From the NCBI RefSeq assembly GCF_003568865.1, contig NZ_CP031115.1, positions 1,798,001 through 1,862,000 on the forward strand: a stretch of 64,000 nucleotides of DNA. The letters run 5' to 3'. Below, piece after piece: positions 52,701 through 61,385 of the stretch. Position 1 is the first letter of the stretch. Each line of letters opens with the position of its first letter. Origin of the DNA: Rubrobacter indicoceani. GTDB taxonomy: Bacteria > Actinomycetota > Rubrobacteria > Rubrobacterales > Rubrobacteraceae. The notes beneath the pieces were generated by a model, which saw only the letters and a program-made list of their open reading frames with translations, did not search any database and was not told the DNA's origin. The position numbers were made by a program, and so were the translations under genes.

Positions 52701-52807
52701 CACGCTACGACCTCTCCGTGAGCAACCAGGGAAATTTGCGAGACTCGGCGGAAGAAGAGATCCGCGAGGATGAGCTAGAGCTCGTGGCGTACCTGGATTT
52801 GAGCTAG
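49730..52807 (+). CDS. PLD-nuclease + SNF2 helicase fusion protein
   Basis: 1025 residues from GTG 49730 (GGAG upstream). N-terminal ~190 residues: a phospholipase-D-type nuclease with FHGKAYVFGDVGMVGSSN near 117-134 (HxK...D...GSSN). Then an SF2/SNF2 helicase: Walker A GDSVGLGKT near 252-260, DESH near 328-331, LTATPINN, and motifs V-VI in STDVLSEGQNLQ...MVQRVGRIDRLGS near 690-730. The C-terminal ~250 residues are uncharacterised. Resembles HepA/DrmD-like helicases of restriction systems; the attached PLD domain would supply cleavage during ATP-driven translocation. Confidence 0.88.
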   Translation: MQIPDFVDNGDPKAFQVLNHLLRTQPRADFASGYFNLGGYSLLRESLAGVPEFRLLLSREPGRAAPTDGAGGGELYPAGFKADLARTRFDERNVALARELVELLQEERVKVRLFTDGFFHGKAYVFGDVGMVGSSNFTAAGLTANSELNSVHKQGYAVDELRRWFGRLWERSVDYEEELIGLLKESKFDSRGYSPYEVFMKSLYEYFKDELEIDKEDEREAGTSLVPLANFQEVAYKKGLQILERYDGLLVGDSVGLGKTWVGKKLLEHYGYFQRKRCLVVCPAQLRKMWRKELTEATIPHKIVTMEKLGGNDSDAARFAGYEVVLVDESHNFRNANNRYDALSRITGTGERKKVILLTATPINNGVFDLYNQVSLFTRGDERYFARAGIPYLRRYFVEAVENGDLLNLMEEVAVRRTRHFVAQNYPDAEIDGKKIHFPKRVLKTERYNLEKSYGGLYEKVASGIEDLNLVSYNREALVREKGRREEETQARNEALIAIMKVGFLKRFESSVAAFRKSIGGQLAFQRAFLEALKEGRILDAPTYRRALVTDADVEVQDLLEDLPVVSAADYNEDAFVALVREDIQALETLHSAVEGIGVDEDDKLWQLAYLLDERPEGGKTLVFTTYKDTAEYLGEAFRKHPGLGLENRRLEVLHGGIAPETRGNVVERFAPLASEKPELVGSHDGVDVLLSTDVLSEGQNLQDADCVVNYDLHWNPTRMVQRVGRIDRLGSAHDRITVHNFFPEEGLDELLGLMERLAVKIEAIDRNVGLEASILGEKVNPREFNALRRIEDEDQSVTWELEAEIDVSGEFIRQVLADHLKQFGPERLERIPNGVHSSFASGKPGFFFHFQVRGQHLWRLYDEGSGEVLDSLLTIYKRIRCGPDTRRAESGRDVHEVLARVREELLSELNSRIASSEAPSQLFKEQRDAVAILRRNLKHPTVPREDSLELLQILRGHMPRALRRELGETLESRADSDYEALVAELQGFVARYDLSVSNQGNLRDSAEEEIREDELELVAYLDLS

Positions 52808-52822
52808 GCAGGAGCGAGAGCC

Positions 52823-54853
52823 GTGAACCTTCCGCCTCCGCTAAAGCACGAGGTCGCGCTCCTAAGAGGAGAAGAGGTCCTAGCACCTGCGCTGGAAGAG
52901 TTATGCGGTGGCGATGGCCTGCATCCAGAGGCTCAAAGGATCGCGGATGCCTCCAGAAGCAGGCTCCTGAGATGCGCCGTCTGCGGCGCTGCCGTGAAGA
53001 AGGTATTCGGAAGCAGTAAGCGCTGGCATTTCGCCCTTTTTCCCAACGCGGTGCCGTGCGACCACGAGAACGAGACAGTCGAGCACCGCGAGTCGAAGCT
53101 CGCCCTGTACCGTGCGCTTAGAAACCGTCTCGCCGACGACTGGAGCGTACACCTCGAAAGGCGACTGGAGAACGGTCGGCGTCCAGATGTACTTGCCGTG
53201 AACGAAAACGGAGTCCGGGTCGCGTTCGAGGTGCAGTACGCGGATCTCTCGAAGAGCGAGTGGTGCAAACGCCACGAAGACTACGCGAAGCTTGGCATCA
53301 GGGATGTATGGTTGCTCGGTCACGTCCGCGAGCCGGACGAGCGGAACTGGCTTATCAAGCGCGACGCTCTGGCGAGCGTGCTCGCCGCTACCGAGGGACA
53401 GAGGATCGTCTACATCGGCCGTCGGCAGGATGACAGAAACGTTCGGTGTCAAGAGGTGATCTTTGGTAGCGGGCTTCCCCGGGGGGAGCTTCCGTACGCC
53501 AGGACTGCCTCCTCGTCTCCAGGTACGTTCGTCGCCATGTGGCCGGGTCCAGCGATAGCCGAGTGGGTGGAGTATGGCCCCGGCGCGATCAAGCTGCTAG
53601 AAGACGGCACGTTGCACACACCCGCCGACATCACGTTCGAGAAGCTGCGGAGAAGGGCCGAGTGGGAACGCCGGCAGAAAGAACTCAGGCGAAGAGCCGA
53701 CGAGGAGCGCCGTCGCAAGGAAGCAGAACGACGGGCGCGAACCACCGTGGATGCGGAACGCCGCCGCAGGTGGGGCGAAGAGCGCCGAGCTGAAGAGGCC
53801 CGCGCCTGGCAGGACTCGCCGGAGCGGGCAGCGGCCCTCAAGGTGTTGGGCGACCGGATACTGACGTTCCTTGAGTCGGAGAGGTCGCTGGACAAGAACA
53901 TCTACAGTCCTGCGGGTCGGTGGAAGACCGCCTTTTTCCTATCGCGCGTCCACGGCCGTCCGCCGGGGACCGTCTTTGACTGGTTCAAAGCGGCGGGTGC
54001 CGTGTTACGCGAGCATCCGCACAACAAACGCGAAGGCAGCAAGTGGGCTTGGGCGGCTCTCCACGACTTCGTCGACCGGCTCGCACGAGAGGGGCTGGTC
54101 GAGTTCGACCACCACGATGATCGAGATAGGACAAGGTATTGGAGAACTCCACGTAATAGCGATCAGCGTCAAGAGCTCCTTGCGAGACGCGCCGAAGAGG
54201 CCAGATACCGTGAGGAAGAGCGGCAAGAGGCACTGAGAGATGCAGAACGCCGAACAGAACTCGAAGAGAAGTGGGAGCGCAACCGCAGAGCACGTGAGCG
54301 GCGGGAGAAGGCGGAAATCGAAGCTCGCCCCGCACATCCACCGTTGCTGGTCCCGCTGAATCGAGCGCAGCTACTACAACGCCAGAAGCAGCTAGAGAGG
54401 TGGCTTGTCTCAAGTGTACGTGAGAGAGCACGTGCTGCGCTTGGCCAATATCTATTGAACCGCCTTGAAAGAGAAGAGAACTTAGATCGGGCTGTGCTCA
54501 CTCACCCCGGCGAGTGGAAGGTTTGGCTGTTCCTGAACTACGTGCATGATGCGGCACCGAGCGAAATGCTGGATCTAAAGAAGGTCGCTGATGAAGCGTC
54601 AAGACGCTTTGAGGCAGTTGAGGATCCCACACTCCTTAACGAAGCCGTACGACTATTCGTGCTTTTCTTACGTGACGAAGGATTCTTAGCAAAAGACAAG
54701 CACAATAACGACCTGCTTGGCGGAGTTCAGCAGCGCTTCGTCGTAATCGGCACCGCTGCGGAGTGGACCAGCCGTCTTGAACAAAAGATAAAGAGTTCCC
54801 GTGATGCCTCATGGCAAAGACCTAGACTACAGGGAACGGATCCCGCCAGATAG
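52823..54853 (+). CDS. CoiA-like nuclease with zinc motif and coiled coils
   Basis: 676 residues from GTG 52823, 15 bp after the helicase gene. Residues 51-81 contain CxxC and a later C79/H81, a likely zinc site. Residues ~88-165 match the competence-protein CoiA-like nuclease: E90-x-K92 helix, E112, then RRPDVLAV (D122) and FEVQ (E136, Q138), followed by SEWCKRHEDYAKLGIRDVWLLG. Residues ~290-340 and ~455-515 are long Arg/Glu-rich coiled coils; two related helical modules (RILTFLESER...SPAGRWKTAFFLSRVHG and YLLNRLEREENLDRAVLTHPGEWKVWLFLNYVHD) repeat. Likely DNA nuclease/effector of the three-gene operon. Confidence 0.75.
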   Translation: MNLPPPLKHEVALLRGEEVLAPALEELCGGDGLHPEAQRIADASRSRLLRCAVCGAAVKKVFGSSKRWHFALFPNAVPCDHENETVEHRESKLALYRALRNRLADDWSVHLERRLENGRRPDVLAVNENGVRVAFEVQYADLSKSEWCKRHEDYAKLGIRDVWLLGHVREPDERNWLIKRDALASVLAATEGQRIVYIGRRQDDRNVRCQEVIFGSGLPRGELPYARTASSSPGTFVAMWPGPAIAEWVEYGPGAIKLLEDGTLHTPADITFEKLRRRAEWERRQKELRRRADEERRRKEAERRARTTVDAERRRRWGEERRAEEARAWQDSPERAAALKVLGDRILTFLESERSLDKNIYSPAGRWKTAFFLSRVHGRPPGTVFDWFKAAGAVLREHPHNKREGSKWAWAALHDFVDRLAREGLVEFDHHDDRDRTRYWRTPRNSDQRQELLARRAEEARYREEERQEALRDAERRTELEEKWERNRRARERREKAEIEARPAHPPLLVPLNRAQLLQRQKQLERWLVSSVRERARAALGQYLLNRLEREENLDRAVLTHPGEWKVWLFLNYVHDAAPSEMLDLKKVADEASRRFEAVEDPTLLNEAVRLFVLFLRDEGFLAKDKHNNDLLGGVQQRFVVIGTAAEWTSRLEQKIKSSRDASWQRPRLQGTDPAR

Positions 54854-54891
54854 ATAATCGGAGCTTGGTCGAAGGCTGTGAGCAGGCTTAC

Positions 54892-57800
54892 TCAATCAAA
54901 TTTCCAAGCCGTTCTAACTTCGGGTAAAGGATCTTCCGCACACGCTAGCTCCCACCTTTGCAGTATATGGGGGGACGCAATACCGTCTCTACTGGCGTAC
55001 GCTTGAAACAGGCGGTATGCGAGCCGCGCGGCCAACCAGCGGTACTCGGGTCTCCACTTCACCGGCAGCAAAGATGCAAGCTGCTCCTCACGGTCTCTTG
55101 CTCCATGAGGGGGCAGTTGAGTATCCTCGAGCAGGTCTTGAAGTGACACTGCTATAGCATCCAACTGACGCTCGCTGAACGCTCCCGAATGCTGATGCAG
55201 TAAGCTCCTCAGAACGCTGAGCACGGTGTTCAGAGCCGACGGCTTCCGAGAGAGGGTCCGGTTGATAAGCTTATCAAGGAGGCTTCCCGGCGGCGCCGGG
55301 ATGCTCCCTTGCTCAGCGTGTTCGATCCATAGACGGATTCCATGCGCTGCGGACCTGGCACGTGCCTGAACGCCGGAATCCAGGTCGGCAGAGATCTTAT
55401 TGGCTACCCGTTCTTCAAGGCCTTTGTTCACGTAGAGGAGCATCGGGAGCGCGGACGCCACCGGCACGCCCGTCTGCTCAATCTCGTCCATAAACTGCTG
55501 TACCGCAACCTTGTCTGCATCTTCCGCTCCTGCCATTCTTGGCAGAAGAGCCATGGAGACTAACCTTAGCCTACCCTCGATACGTTGACTCACACCTCCC
55601 AAAGGTTCCAGTGCATCGTTAGCTAAATGTGGGGTCAGGGCTTGTTTCTCTTCGTCCCATAGAGCAATCACTTTTCTCAGAATCTGGACCGCTTCGTCCA
55701 AGCTCCAGTCGATGAAAATTTGCTTATCTTCGAGACTTGGCGGTTTTAGAGGAACCGTGGACCTGAGCAGTAGTTCTGGAAGGCCCTCCTCGCCTGGGCT
55801 AAATGTGATGCTTTGAACTTTGTTACCGTTAGTTGCCTGCCACTGCACCGATCTCACAAAATCCAGGGAGAGTACGTACCTGCGATAGATATCTTTAGCT
55901 CTGCCCGGCTCCGGCTCAGGCAGGGAGAGAAAAGCGTAGGGTAGGAAGCTCGTATCAGACGGAAGCCCCGTCTGCTCGTGTACTCGCGACCATAAAGCTT
56001 CACCGAAAGCCTTGCTTTGTTCGGCGGTCAAACCTCCGGCGTCGAAGAGCCAAGCGAGCCTGACCGAAGCCCTCTTCCTTGCTTCGGGGGTGCCGCTGTA
56101 TACCAAACGATTGAGATTTTCGATAGGTGAGGTCCAGTTAGACCTATCCAGGTCAGTAGGTAGCTTCTTTCTGTAATCCCATTGGAGCAAATTGATAGGG
56201 TCCATCCAAGTATCGATGATACTAGTCTCAACGCCTGTATCACCGAGGACGGGCAAGCTCAATAGTTCCGGGACCCGTTGGATGATCTGATCTCGCGACA
56301 TGCCGTATGTCAACAACCGCTTGAACAAAGCTTTCGTGCAATCGTGGAGCAGGTGGTGTTCTCTGAAGAGCGGCAGCTCGTACATCTGCTTGGCCTGATC
56401 AAACAACTTTTCTCGTTGCTCCCCTGAACAACGAATAGAAAGTCGCGAGAGGAGCTCCGAAGCTACCTTTACCTGACGCTGCGAGAAGCTTCTCCACTGA
56501 ACGTCGATCTGACCAGGGTTATTAACCAACTGCCTGGTTGACTGAACTAGCGAGTTGAACAGTACGTCAAATAGACGGTTTACAATCTCTGGGGGTAGCG
56601 CGGCGACATAGGCCCTGTCCCAAAGTCGCAGCAACTCTTTCTCTTTCGCTAAGCGGATCATCGAGGTAAAGGACCACAACGGCGCGTGTGGCTCGATCCA
56701 ACGAGTTGCGGTCAGGAGCGTCTCGGAGAACCTGTTGACGCTACCCACCCTGGCAAGCAAGGCGCCATCCTCTGCCATCCTAAGCAGTGCAAAGGCCGGT
56801 AATATGGGGTTGACATTGAGTCCTGCAGACATGTTTGTGTTGGTAGTTTGATGTCCTGGATCGAATCCCGGGAGCGTTTCCTGCTGCCACTCGCGCAAAG
56901 AAGGGGCTACACCAACGACCGTTCCCTCTAGGTTCTCGATCTCGACCCAGGGGTTGCATCTATACCGTTCCAGCTCGTGTAACCGGTCGCGCGATTCAAA
57001 GAGCATCCCTTCTCCATAATCAGAGCTGTTCGCCTTGATGCCCTCTAGCAACACCAGCGCAAGACCCTCCTGCGAAAAGAGCGCATGATCGGCGCTATAC
57101 GGCTGCATTCGGGAGCGCAAGATCCCCAGCGTCCGCTGGGCTATCCTCTCTGCCTCGTCCAGAAGCCCTAGCTCAGCTAGCAAGGCTGCTCGCCTCAGCT
57201 CCCATATGGAAGACGCAGCTGACGCTTCCGGCCACTGTGCTAGCGTAAGATGTACCCTTTCTTGATCCAGGCGGAAAAGGTGGAACAAGCTCTCTTCATG
57301 GAACCATCGAGCTTGCCAGTCCTCACTTCTACCCTTCAGATTCTTCAGCTGATCCATCCAGTGCCGAAAACGTTCTTCGTCCTGGTCTTCTCTTGCCAAG
57401 CGGGCTAGCGCGAAGGTAAGGTCTATCCAGCATTCCGCTATCGACTTCCAATCGAGATCCTTATACCTGGCGACATCGGGCCGTACGGTGGCACTCGGAA
57501 TCTCGATTAGATGCGGGAAGGGGTTGTAAGCCTCGACGATCGAAGCGATCTTGTCATCCCACCCCGAGAAGAGAGGCACCAAACACCTCTCCAGCCGCCA
57601 GTTTAGCTCGTACAACAAGAACATGTCTTTTGGGATATTTAGGCTCGCCGTGGAGTCTAAGATAGCGTAGATCCAATGCTCTGTTCCGCGCCATAGAGAG
57701 TCCCTGTTTCTGCTAGGTGCCACGGCCCATCCCGGGTAGCACGCCCGACTACTACTCCATCTCTCTAACAGGTTTTCGAGGTCTTCAACGGTTACCGGTG

Positions 57801-58830
57801 TCATTGGCAGCGGCATGTCTGGTCCTGGCTCAGGGATAGGCTGGGGACCGCTTGGTATCTCAGGCAACCCCTCGCTCCGACACCGTAGCCTCGACTTGGA
57901 AGAAAGCGGCCAGCGGTCAACTCTTGGTGGTCTGCCCTCGGCAAGGTTGGATAAGAACCATTCCGTCGCGCGAGCATGCCGCATAGAGGGGTCGTGCCAC
58001 TCCGATTGCGGAAACAGTGGCGAGAGGTCTATTGGAGTAACTCCACGGCTCTCCAGCAAACGGCGTTGAGGACCCGAAAGGTTCAGCAAACCCGCCAGGT
58101 AGATAGGTGGAGTTGAGGGTCCCAGATTGTCTCGAACCCACCCTGTCCAATTCAGAAAGTTGGGATCGTCGCCCGAGAAGCCGAGTAAGCAAAAGGCATT
58201 CTCCATAATCGACTGCTGTACCAGGTTGACGAGAGGAGCCGACTTTGCGGGATAGACTCTGAAATCTTCTTCTGTAATGACAAAGGGCCTATGAGAAGGA
58301 AAGCTGCCGTGCAGCTTAACTATCCTGGGCTTGGTTTGGGCGGGTACGTTGGAAGAGGCGTGAACCAGTTCGTACTTCCGCTCGTGTACGGCTAACCGCG
58401 CCCTCTCCAGTAAGGTGTCGTAGTTAGTAGTGAACACGTCCGACCAAGGTAAGGACAGCAAATCTTCGTGGATAGGACCGGGCTCGTAGCTTTCATCAGG
58501 TATGGATTGTGCTAAAAGTTTGTCTAGCGCCGGACGGCCGAAGGATGTTTTAAACTCACTCGCTAGCCTTGTAGCATTCGCCGTCTTCCTCTTCTTGTCG
58601 TCCTCGCGAGCTACCTGACTTGCGGAGTTCAACGGGTACAGAGCATCGTACATTGCCCCTGCGAGATCAACCCAGAGCGGGAACATGGGGGTGTCTAGCG
58701 AGCTGCGCCTCGCGTTGCGGCTGAAGCCCGCTCCAATCATTACGGCCGCCCGCCCGAACTCGCGTCCGCTCCATAAGCGGTCCCGGATTCTCTCCACCTG
58801 TGGCTGATCGAGGAAGCTGTTGTCCAGCAT
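54892..58830 (-). CDS. Large defence-associated SIR2 protein (DSR-like)
   Basis: About 1312 residues from ATG 58830, with AGGAGGT 11-12 bases upstream; an ATG at 58854 lies before that site. The N-terminal SIR2 domain shows AVMIGAGFSRNA (NAD loop), DVFTTNYDTLLERA, RIVKLHGSFPSHRPFVITEEDF and LLGFSGDDPNFL. The remaining ~1000 residues are alpha-helical, with repeated helix-hairpin texture, as in DSR1/DSR2 proteins, which deplete NAD+ when they bind phage tail or tube proteins. Codon and base composition are markedly less GC-rich than the backbone, indicating recent transfer. It stands alone and convergent to the CoiA-like gene. Confidence 0.85.
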   Translation of the reverse strand: MLDNSFLDQPQVERIRDRLWSGREFGRAAVMIGAGFSRNARRSSLDTPMFPLWVDLAGAMYDALYPLNSASQVAREDDKKRKTANATRLASEFKTSFGRPALDKLLAQSIPDESYEPGPIHEDLLSLPWSDVFTTNYDTLLERARLAVHERKYELVHASSNVPAQTKPRIVKLHGSFPSHRPFVITEEDFRVYPAKSAPLVNLVQQSIMENAFCLLGFSGDDPNFLNWTGWVRDNLGPSTPPIYLAGLLNLSGPQRRLLESRGVTPIDLSPLFPQSEWHDPSMRHARATEWFLSNLAEGRPPRVDRWPLSSKSRLRCRSEGLPEIPSGPQPIPEPGPDMPLPMTPVTVEDLENLLERWSSSRACYPGWAVAPSRNRDSLWRGTEHWIYAILDSTASLNIPKDMFLLYELNWRLERCLVPLFSGWDDKIASIVEAYNPFPHLIEIPSATVRPDVARYKDLDWKSIAECWIDLTFALARLAREDQDEERFRHWMDQLKNLKGRSEDWQARWFHEESLFHLFRLDQERVHLTLAQWPEASAASSIWELRRAALLAELGLLDEAERIAQRTLGILRSRMQPYSADHALFSQEGLALVLLEGIKANSSDYGEGMLFESRDRLHELERYRCNPWVEIENLEGTVVGVAPSLREWQQETLPGFDPGHQTTNTNMSAGLNVNPILPAFALLRMAEDGALLARVGSVNRFSETLLTATRWIEPHAPLWSFTSMIRLAKEKELLRLWDRAYVAALPPEIVNRLFDVLFNSLVQSTRQLVNNPGQIDVQWRSFSQRQVKVASELLSRLSIRCSGEQREKLFDQAKQMYELPLFREHHLLHDCTKALFKRLLTYGMSRDQIIQRVPELLSLPVLGDTGVETSIIDTWMDPINLLQWDYRKKLPTDLDRSNWTSPIENLNRLVYSGTPEARKRASVRLAWLFDAGGLTAEQSKAFGEALWSRVHEQTGLPSDTSFLPYAFLSLPEPEPGRAKDIYRRYVLSLDFVRSVQWQATNGNKVQSITFSPGEEGLPELLLRSTVPLKPPSLEDKQIFIDWSLDEAVQILRKVIALWDEEKQALTPHLANDALEPLGGVSQRIEGRLRLVSMALLPRMAGAEDADKVAVQQFMDEIEQTGVPVASALPMLLYVNKGLEERVANKISADLDSGVQARARSAAHGIRLWIEHAEQGSIPAPPGSLLDKLINRTLSRKPSALNTVLSVLRSLLHQHSGAFSERQLDAIAVSLQDLLEDTQLPPHGARDREEQLASLLPVKWRPEYRWLAARLAYRLFQAYASRDGIASPHILQRWELACAEDPLPEVRTAWKFD

Positions 58831-59092
58831 ACAGCGGTTGTACCTCCTATCCATTCACGGCATCTTTTTACTTTGACGGCTCGGATCCCCTACGCGTTCT
58901 ATCTGTGGCTCTTTTGAATACCCTACGCTCTGTACGAGCCAATTCAGAAATCGCTCTTCCTTCGCGTGATTGTACGTGCAAGATACAAAACATGCTTGAA
59001 CAATCGATGGTTATCGCAAGACATACAAAGATAACCTGATGCGCTGTCGACTTTTGCTACGTGTCAAAAAGTTTTGAACGAACTTCACGTTT
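58831..59092. other. Gene-free spacer
   Basis: 262 bp of lower GC content between the DSR-like gene and the replication module. It presumably includes the DSR promoter. No hairpin or coding signal noticed. Confidence 0.5.
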
Positions 59093-60103
59093 TCAGAGAG
59101 TCTCTACCTCTGGACACGCACCCCACAGCCCTGCTCCCCGCTCCCCGGCCTCTTCCCGTAGCCGCTCGTACTCGCGGCGGTGCTCGTGGGAGAAGTCGGT
59201 GGTGCGGGCAAGCCCAAGCTCCAGGAGGTCCTCGTTGAAGGAGTGTGTGTAGGTGCCGTCCCTGTCCGGGTCGAGGTAGACGTAGGCGAGGGTGCGGCCG
59301 TAGGCGTCTTCGGAGTCGCCGATGCGCGGTATCTCGAGGCGCACGAGGCGTCCTTTGCGAGTTACGTTGCCCTCCCTGTCGGTCTGGCGCTCGCGGAGGA
59401 CCCGCTCTGCGTATCCGCTGGCCTCACGGCCGTAGCAGCCGATGGGCTGGTCGGGGGCGACGGTTTCGGGGGTGTCGACGCCTATGAGCCTGACGGGGGT
59501 GGCGCGTCCCTGCGACTCGATCTCTACCGTGTCGCCGTCCGTTACGCTTACGACCTCGCCGTAGAGGACGTCCGCGCCGCCCATGCGGTACACGAGGCCG
59601 TCGAAGCCAACCCGCGACACCGGGTAGAAGAGCCCGGCGAGGACGAGGGCTATCGCCACGAACACCCTCTCGGAGCCTGCACCAGAGCGGACCCGGTATT
59701 CGTCGCGGCCGGGGAAGACGGCGATGGCGCGGGAGGGCCAGAAGAGCTGAACTCCTCCGAGGGTCATCATGTCGGCAAGGAGGTGGCTTCCGTAGCCGAC
59801 GGCGACGGCGAGCATCGGGGCGGGGCTGCCGAGGAGCCACCACGGGGGAAGGCCGAGGAGAAGCGTCACGAGCAAGAGGGCTACGAGGGAGTGAAGAAAG
59901 GAGCGGTGGCCGAAGAGGCGGTTGAGGACCTCGGAGATGGTGCCGAGCTGGTGGCCGATCCAGCTTTTAGGGTAGTCGGCGTCGGGGAGGACGGAGGCGA
60001 CGGCCGCGATGAGGACCGCCGGAACCTCGTAGTGTACGTTCGCCACCGCCGTTGCGGCAAACCAGCAGCACTCGGCGAAGACTATGTGCGTAGCTACCTT
60101 CAC
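59093..60103 (-). CDS. DUF457/YdjM-like membrane domain fused to a thermonuclease
   Basis: 336 residues from ATG 60103. Residues 1-165: DUF457 metal-dependent-hydrolase pattern with H6, LPDADYP (39-45), GHRSFLHS (65-72) and GYGSHLLADMMTLGG (103-117), interleaved with four membrane helices. Residues ~180-330: a staphylococcal-nuclease (TNase) domain with DGDT (189-192), R205, E213 (VRLIGVDTPET) and R270 (DAYGRTLAYV), i.e. all three catalytic residues. Topology suggests the nuclease lies on one face of the membrane after the fourth helix; which face is not certain. Uncommon fusion in a replication-type module. Confidence 0.85.
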   Translation of the reverse strand: MKVATHIVFAECCWFAATAVANVHYEVPAVLIAAVASVLPDADYPKSWIGHQLGTISEVLNRLFGHRSFLHSLVALLLVTLLLGLPPWWLLGSPAPMLAVAVGYGSHLLADMMTLGGVQLFWPSRAIAVFPGRDEYRVRSGAGSERVFVAIALVLAGLFYPVSRVGFDGLVYRMGGADVLYGEVVSVTDGDTVEIESQGRATPVRLIGVDTPETVAPDQPIGCYGREASGYAERVLRERQTDREGNVTRKGRLVRLEIPRIGDSEDAYGRTLAYVYLDPDRDGTYTHSFNEDLLELGLARTTDFSHEHRREYERLREEAGERGAGLWGACPEVETL

Positions 60104-60104
60104 G

Positions 60105-60701
60105 CTAGTCTTTCGGCCTCTGCAGCTTGAAGAAGAACGGACGCAGACCGTACATCAGGGCGAAGGTTATGCCGGCGAGGATGTAGAGGCTCTGGTCTTC
60201 GAGGCCCAAAGAGACGTAGCGGACGGCCATGGCGACCGCCGCCACGATAAAGATAACGGGCGTCATGTCTATGTAGCGTTTCTCGTCCTCCAGGCGCAAC
60301 TCCTCGACCTCGGCGCCGAGACGCTCCAGGGCGGTGCGTCCGGTGCCGGAGAGGCGGCCTTCGACAACGACGCGGCGGCCCTTGAGTGCGGGGCCGAGGA
60401 CGTGCTCGATCTCCCCCATCGAGGAGCGGTAGAGGGCGCGCTGGAGAGACGCTTCGTCTACGTCGCGGCCACGGGTCTCGGGCACGTCTTTTGCGTTGAG
60501 GAGGTTCCGCTTCCAGGCTTCGAGGGCGAGGTGGACCAGGGCGGACTTACGGGATCCGGCGGGGATCATAAGCGCATCCCCGTCCGGAGCGGCGTGGCGG
60601 GTGTCGAAGGTGCGGATGGCAGGCTTGTCCGGTCTCGGGGCGTGGGCTGACCTGCGTTCGCCGCCCGGCCTGCTCTTTTCGCGTGAGGTGTCGAAGTCCA
60701 T
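60105..60701 (-). CDS. Small protein with two C-terminal membrane helices
   Basis: 198 residues from ATG 60701, one base before the DUF457-nuclease gene. A disordered, charged N-terminus is followed by a helical domain (LVHLALEAWKRNLLNA; SLQRALYRSSMGEIEHVLGPAL), then a short VVVEGRLSGTGRTALERLG segment and two membrane helices near the end. I do not recognise it. Tight coupling suggests it works with the membrane nuclease downstream. Confidence 0.65.
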   Translation of the reverse strand: MDFDTSREKSRPGGERRSAHAPRPDKPAIRTFDTRHAAPDGDALMIPAGSRKSALVHLALEAWKRNLLNAKDVPETRGRDVDEASLQRALYRSSMGEIEHVLGPALKGRRVVVEGRLSGTGRTALERLGAEVEELRLEDEKRYIDMTPVIFIVAAVAMAVRYVSLGLEDQSLYILAGITFALMYGLRPFFFKLQRPKD

Positions 60702-60780
60702 GTGGCGTGCGTCCTCGGGTGCGTGTGATCCCCCCTCTTATATAGGGTTTCACACACGGTATATCGGGGTCATTTTGCGC

Positions 60781-61050
60781 TCATTTGCAGATGTTTCCTT
60801 CGGAGCGTATCGCCCTCAGGTCCGGGTCTCTCCTGGTGAGGATCACCCCCACCATCTCTTCCTGATTTCCCCGTAACCGATGCTCGATGCTCCGTCTGAC
60901 GGGGCCGTTCAGCCTTTTCAGACCGACTACGACGAGGCGGTAATCCGAGAACTCGCCGTCAGCATCCTCGACCGCCCTGACCTCCAGGCCGAGGGAGCGC
61001 ATCTCCAGGTACAGGGAGCGTGCGAGCATCGAGCGATCCGGCGGCCTCAC
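60781..61050 (-). CDS. Small hypothetical protein of the replication module
   Basis: 89 residues from GTG 61050, which overlaps the stop of the TubC-N-like gene (GTGA). Alpha/beta pattern: SLYLEMRSLGLEVRAVEDADG, SDYRLVVVGLKRL, IEHRLRGNQEEMVGVILTRRDPDLRAI. The longer open frame to 61341 overlaps its neighbour and has no structure. Function unknown. Confidence 0.6.
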   Translation of the reverse strand: MRPPDRSMLARSLYLEMRSLGLEVRAVEDADGEFSDYRLVVVGLKRLNGPVRRSIEHRLRGNQEEMVGVILTRRDPDLRAIRSEGNICK

Positions 61051-61385
61051 ACGCTTCTCCTCCGGCGCGACTTCGCGTCCTCTATAACCCACGCCGGGCA
61101 GCCGGACGCGGGGACCTCGTGCCACTCTCCGGTGGCGGGGTCGTGGACGGCGATGTAGCCCCGCTCTTTCGCGTAGCGGATAACGAGGCCGCGTTTTGCG
61201 GCGGCTTCGAGTTTGATTCGCTCCGCTTCGATGATGCGGATGAGGGAGCGTTTGTTCTCGCGGAGCGTCCGGCGCAGCTCCTCGGTCGCGAGGTCTTTCG
61301 GGGCGTCTACGCGGAGCATCAGGCCGTTCACCTTCAGGCAAACGCCCTGCTCACGAAGCTTTTCGAGCATGTCTCTCGCGCTCAT
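61047..61385 (-). CDS. TubC N-terminal-like docking domain protein
   Basis: 112 residues from ATG 61385, overlapping the primase stop (ATGA). Residues 4-55 follow the TubC_N pattern: LEKLREQGVCLKVNGLMLRVDAPKDLATEELRRTLRENKRSLI. This domain is a docking module in biosynthetic enzymes and occurs as small proteins next to phage and plasmid replication genes. The C-terminal half (YAKERGYIAVHDPATGEWHEVPASGCPAW) is typical of the latter group. Confidence 0.75.
   Translation of the reverse strand: MSARDMLEKLREQGVCLKVNGLMLRVDAPKDLATEELRRTLRENKRSLIRIIEAERIKLEAAAKRGLVIRYAKERGYIAVHDPATGEWHEVPASGCPAWVIEDAKSRRRRSV

Noticed and set aside
45326-54853. Assignment to DISARM or BREX
   Set aside because: No DUF1998 protein, DrmA-type helicase, PglZ or BrxC/L is present; only the helicase and methylase classes overlap.
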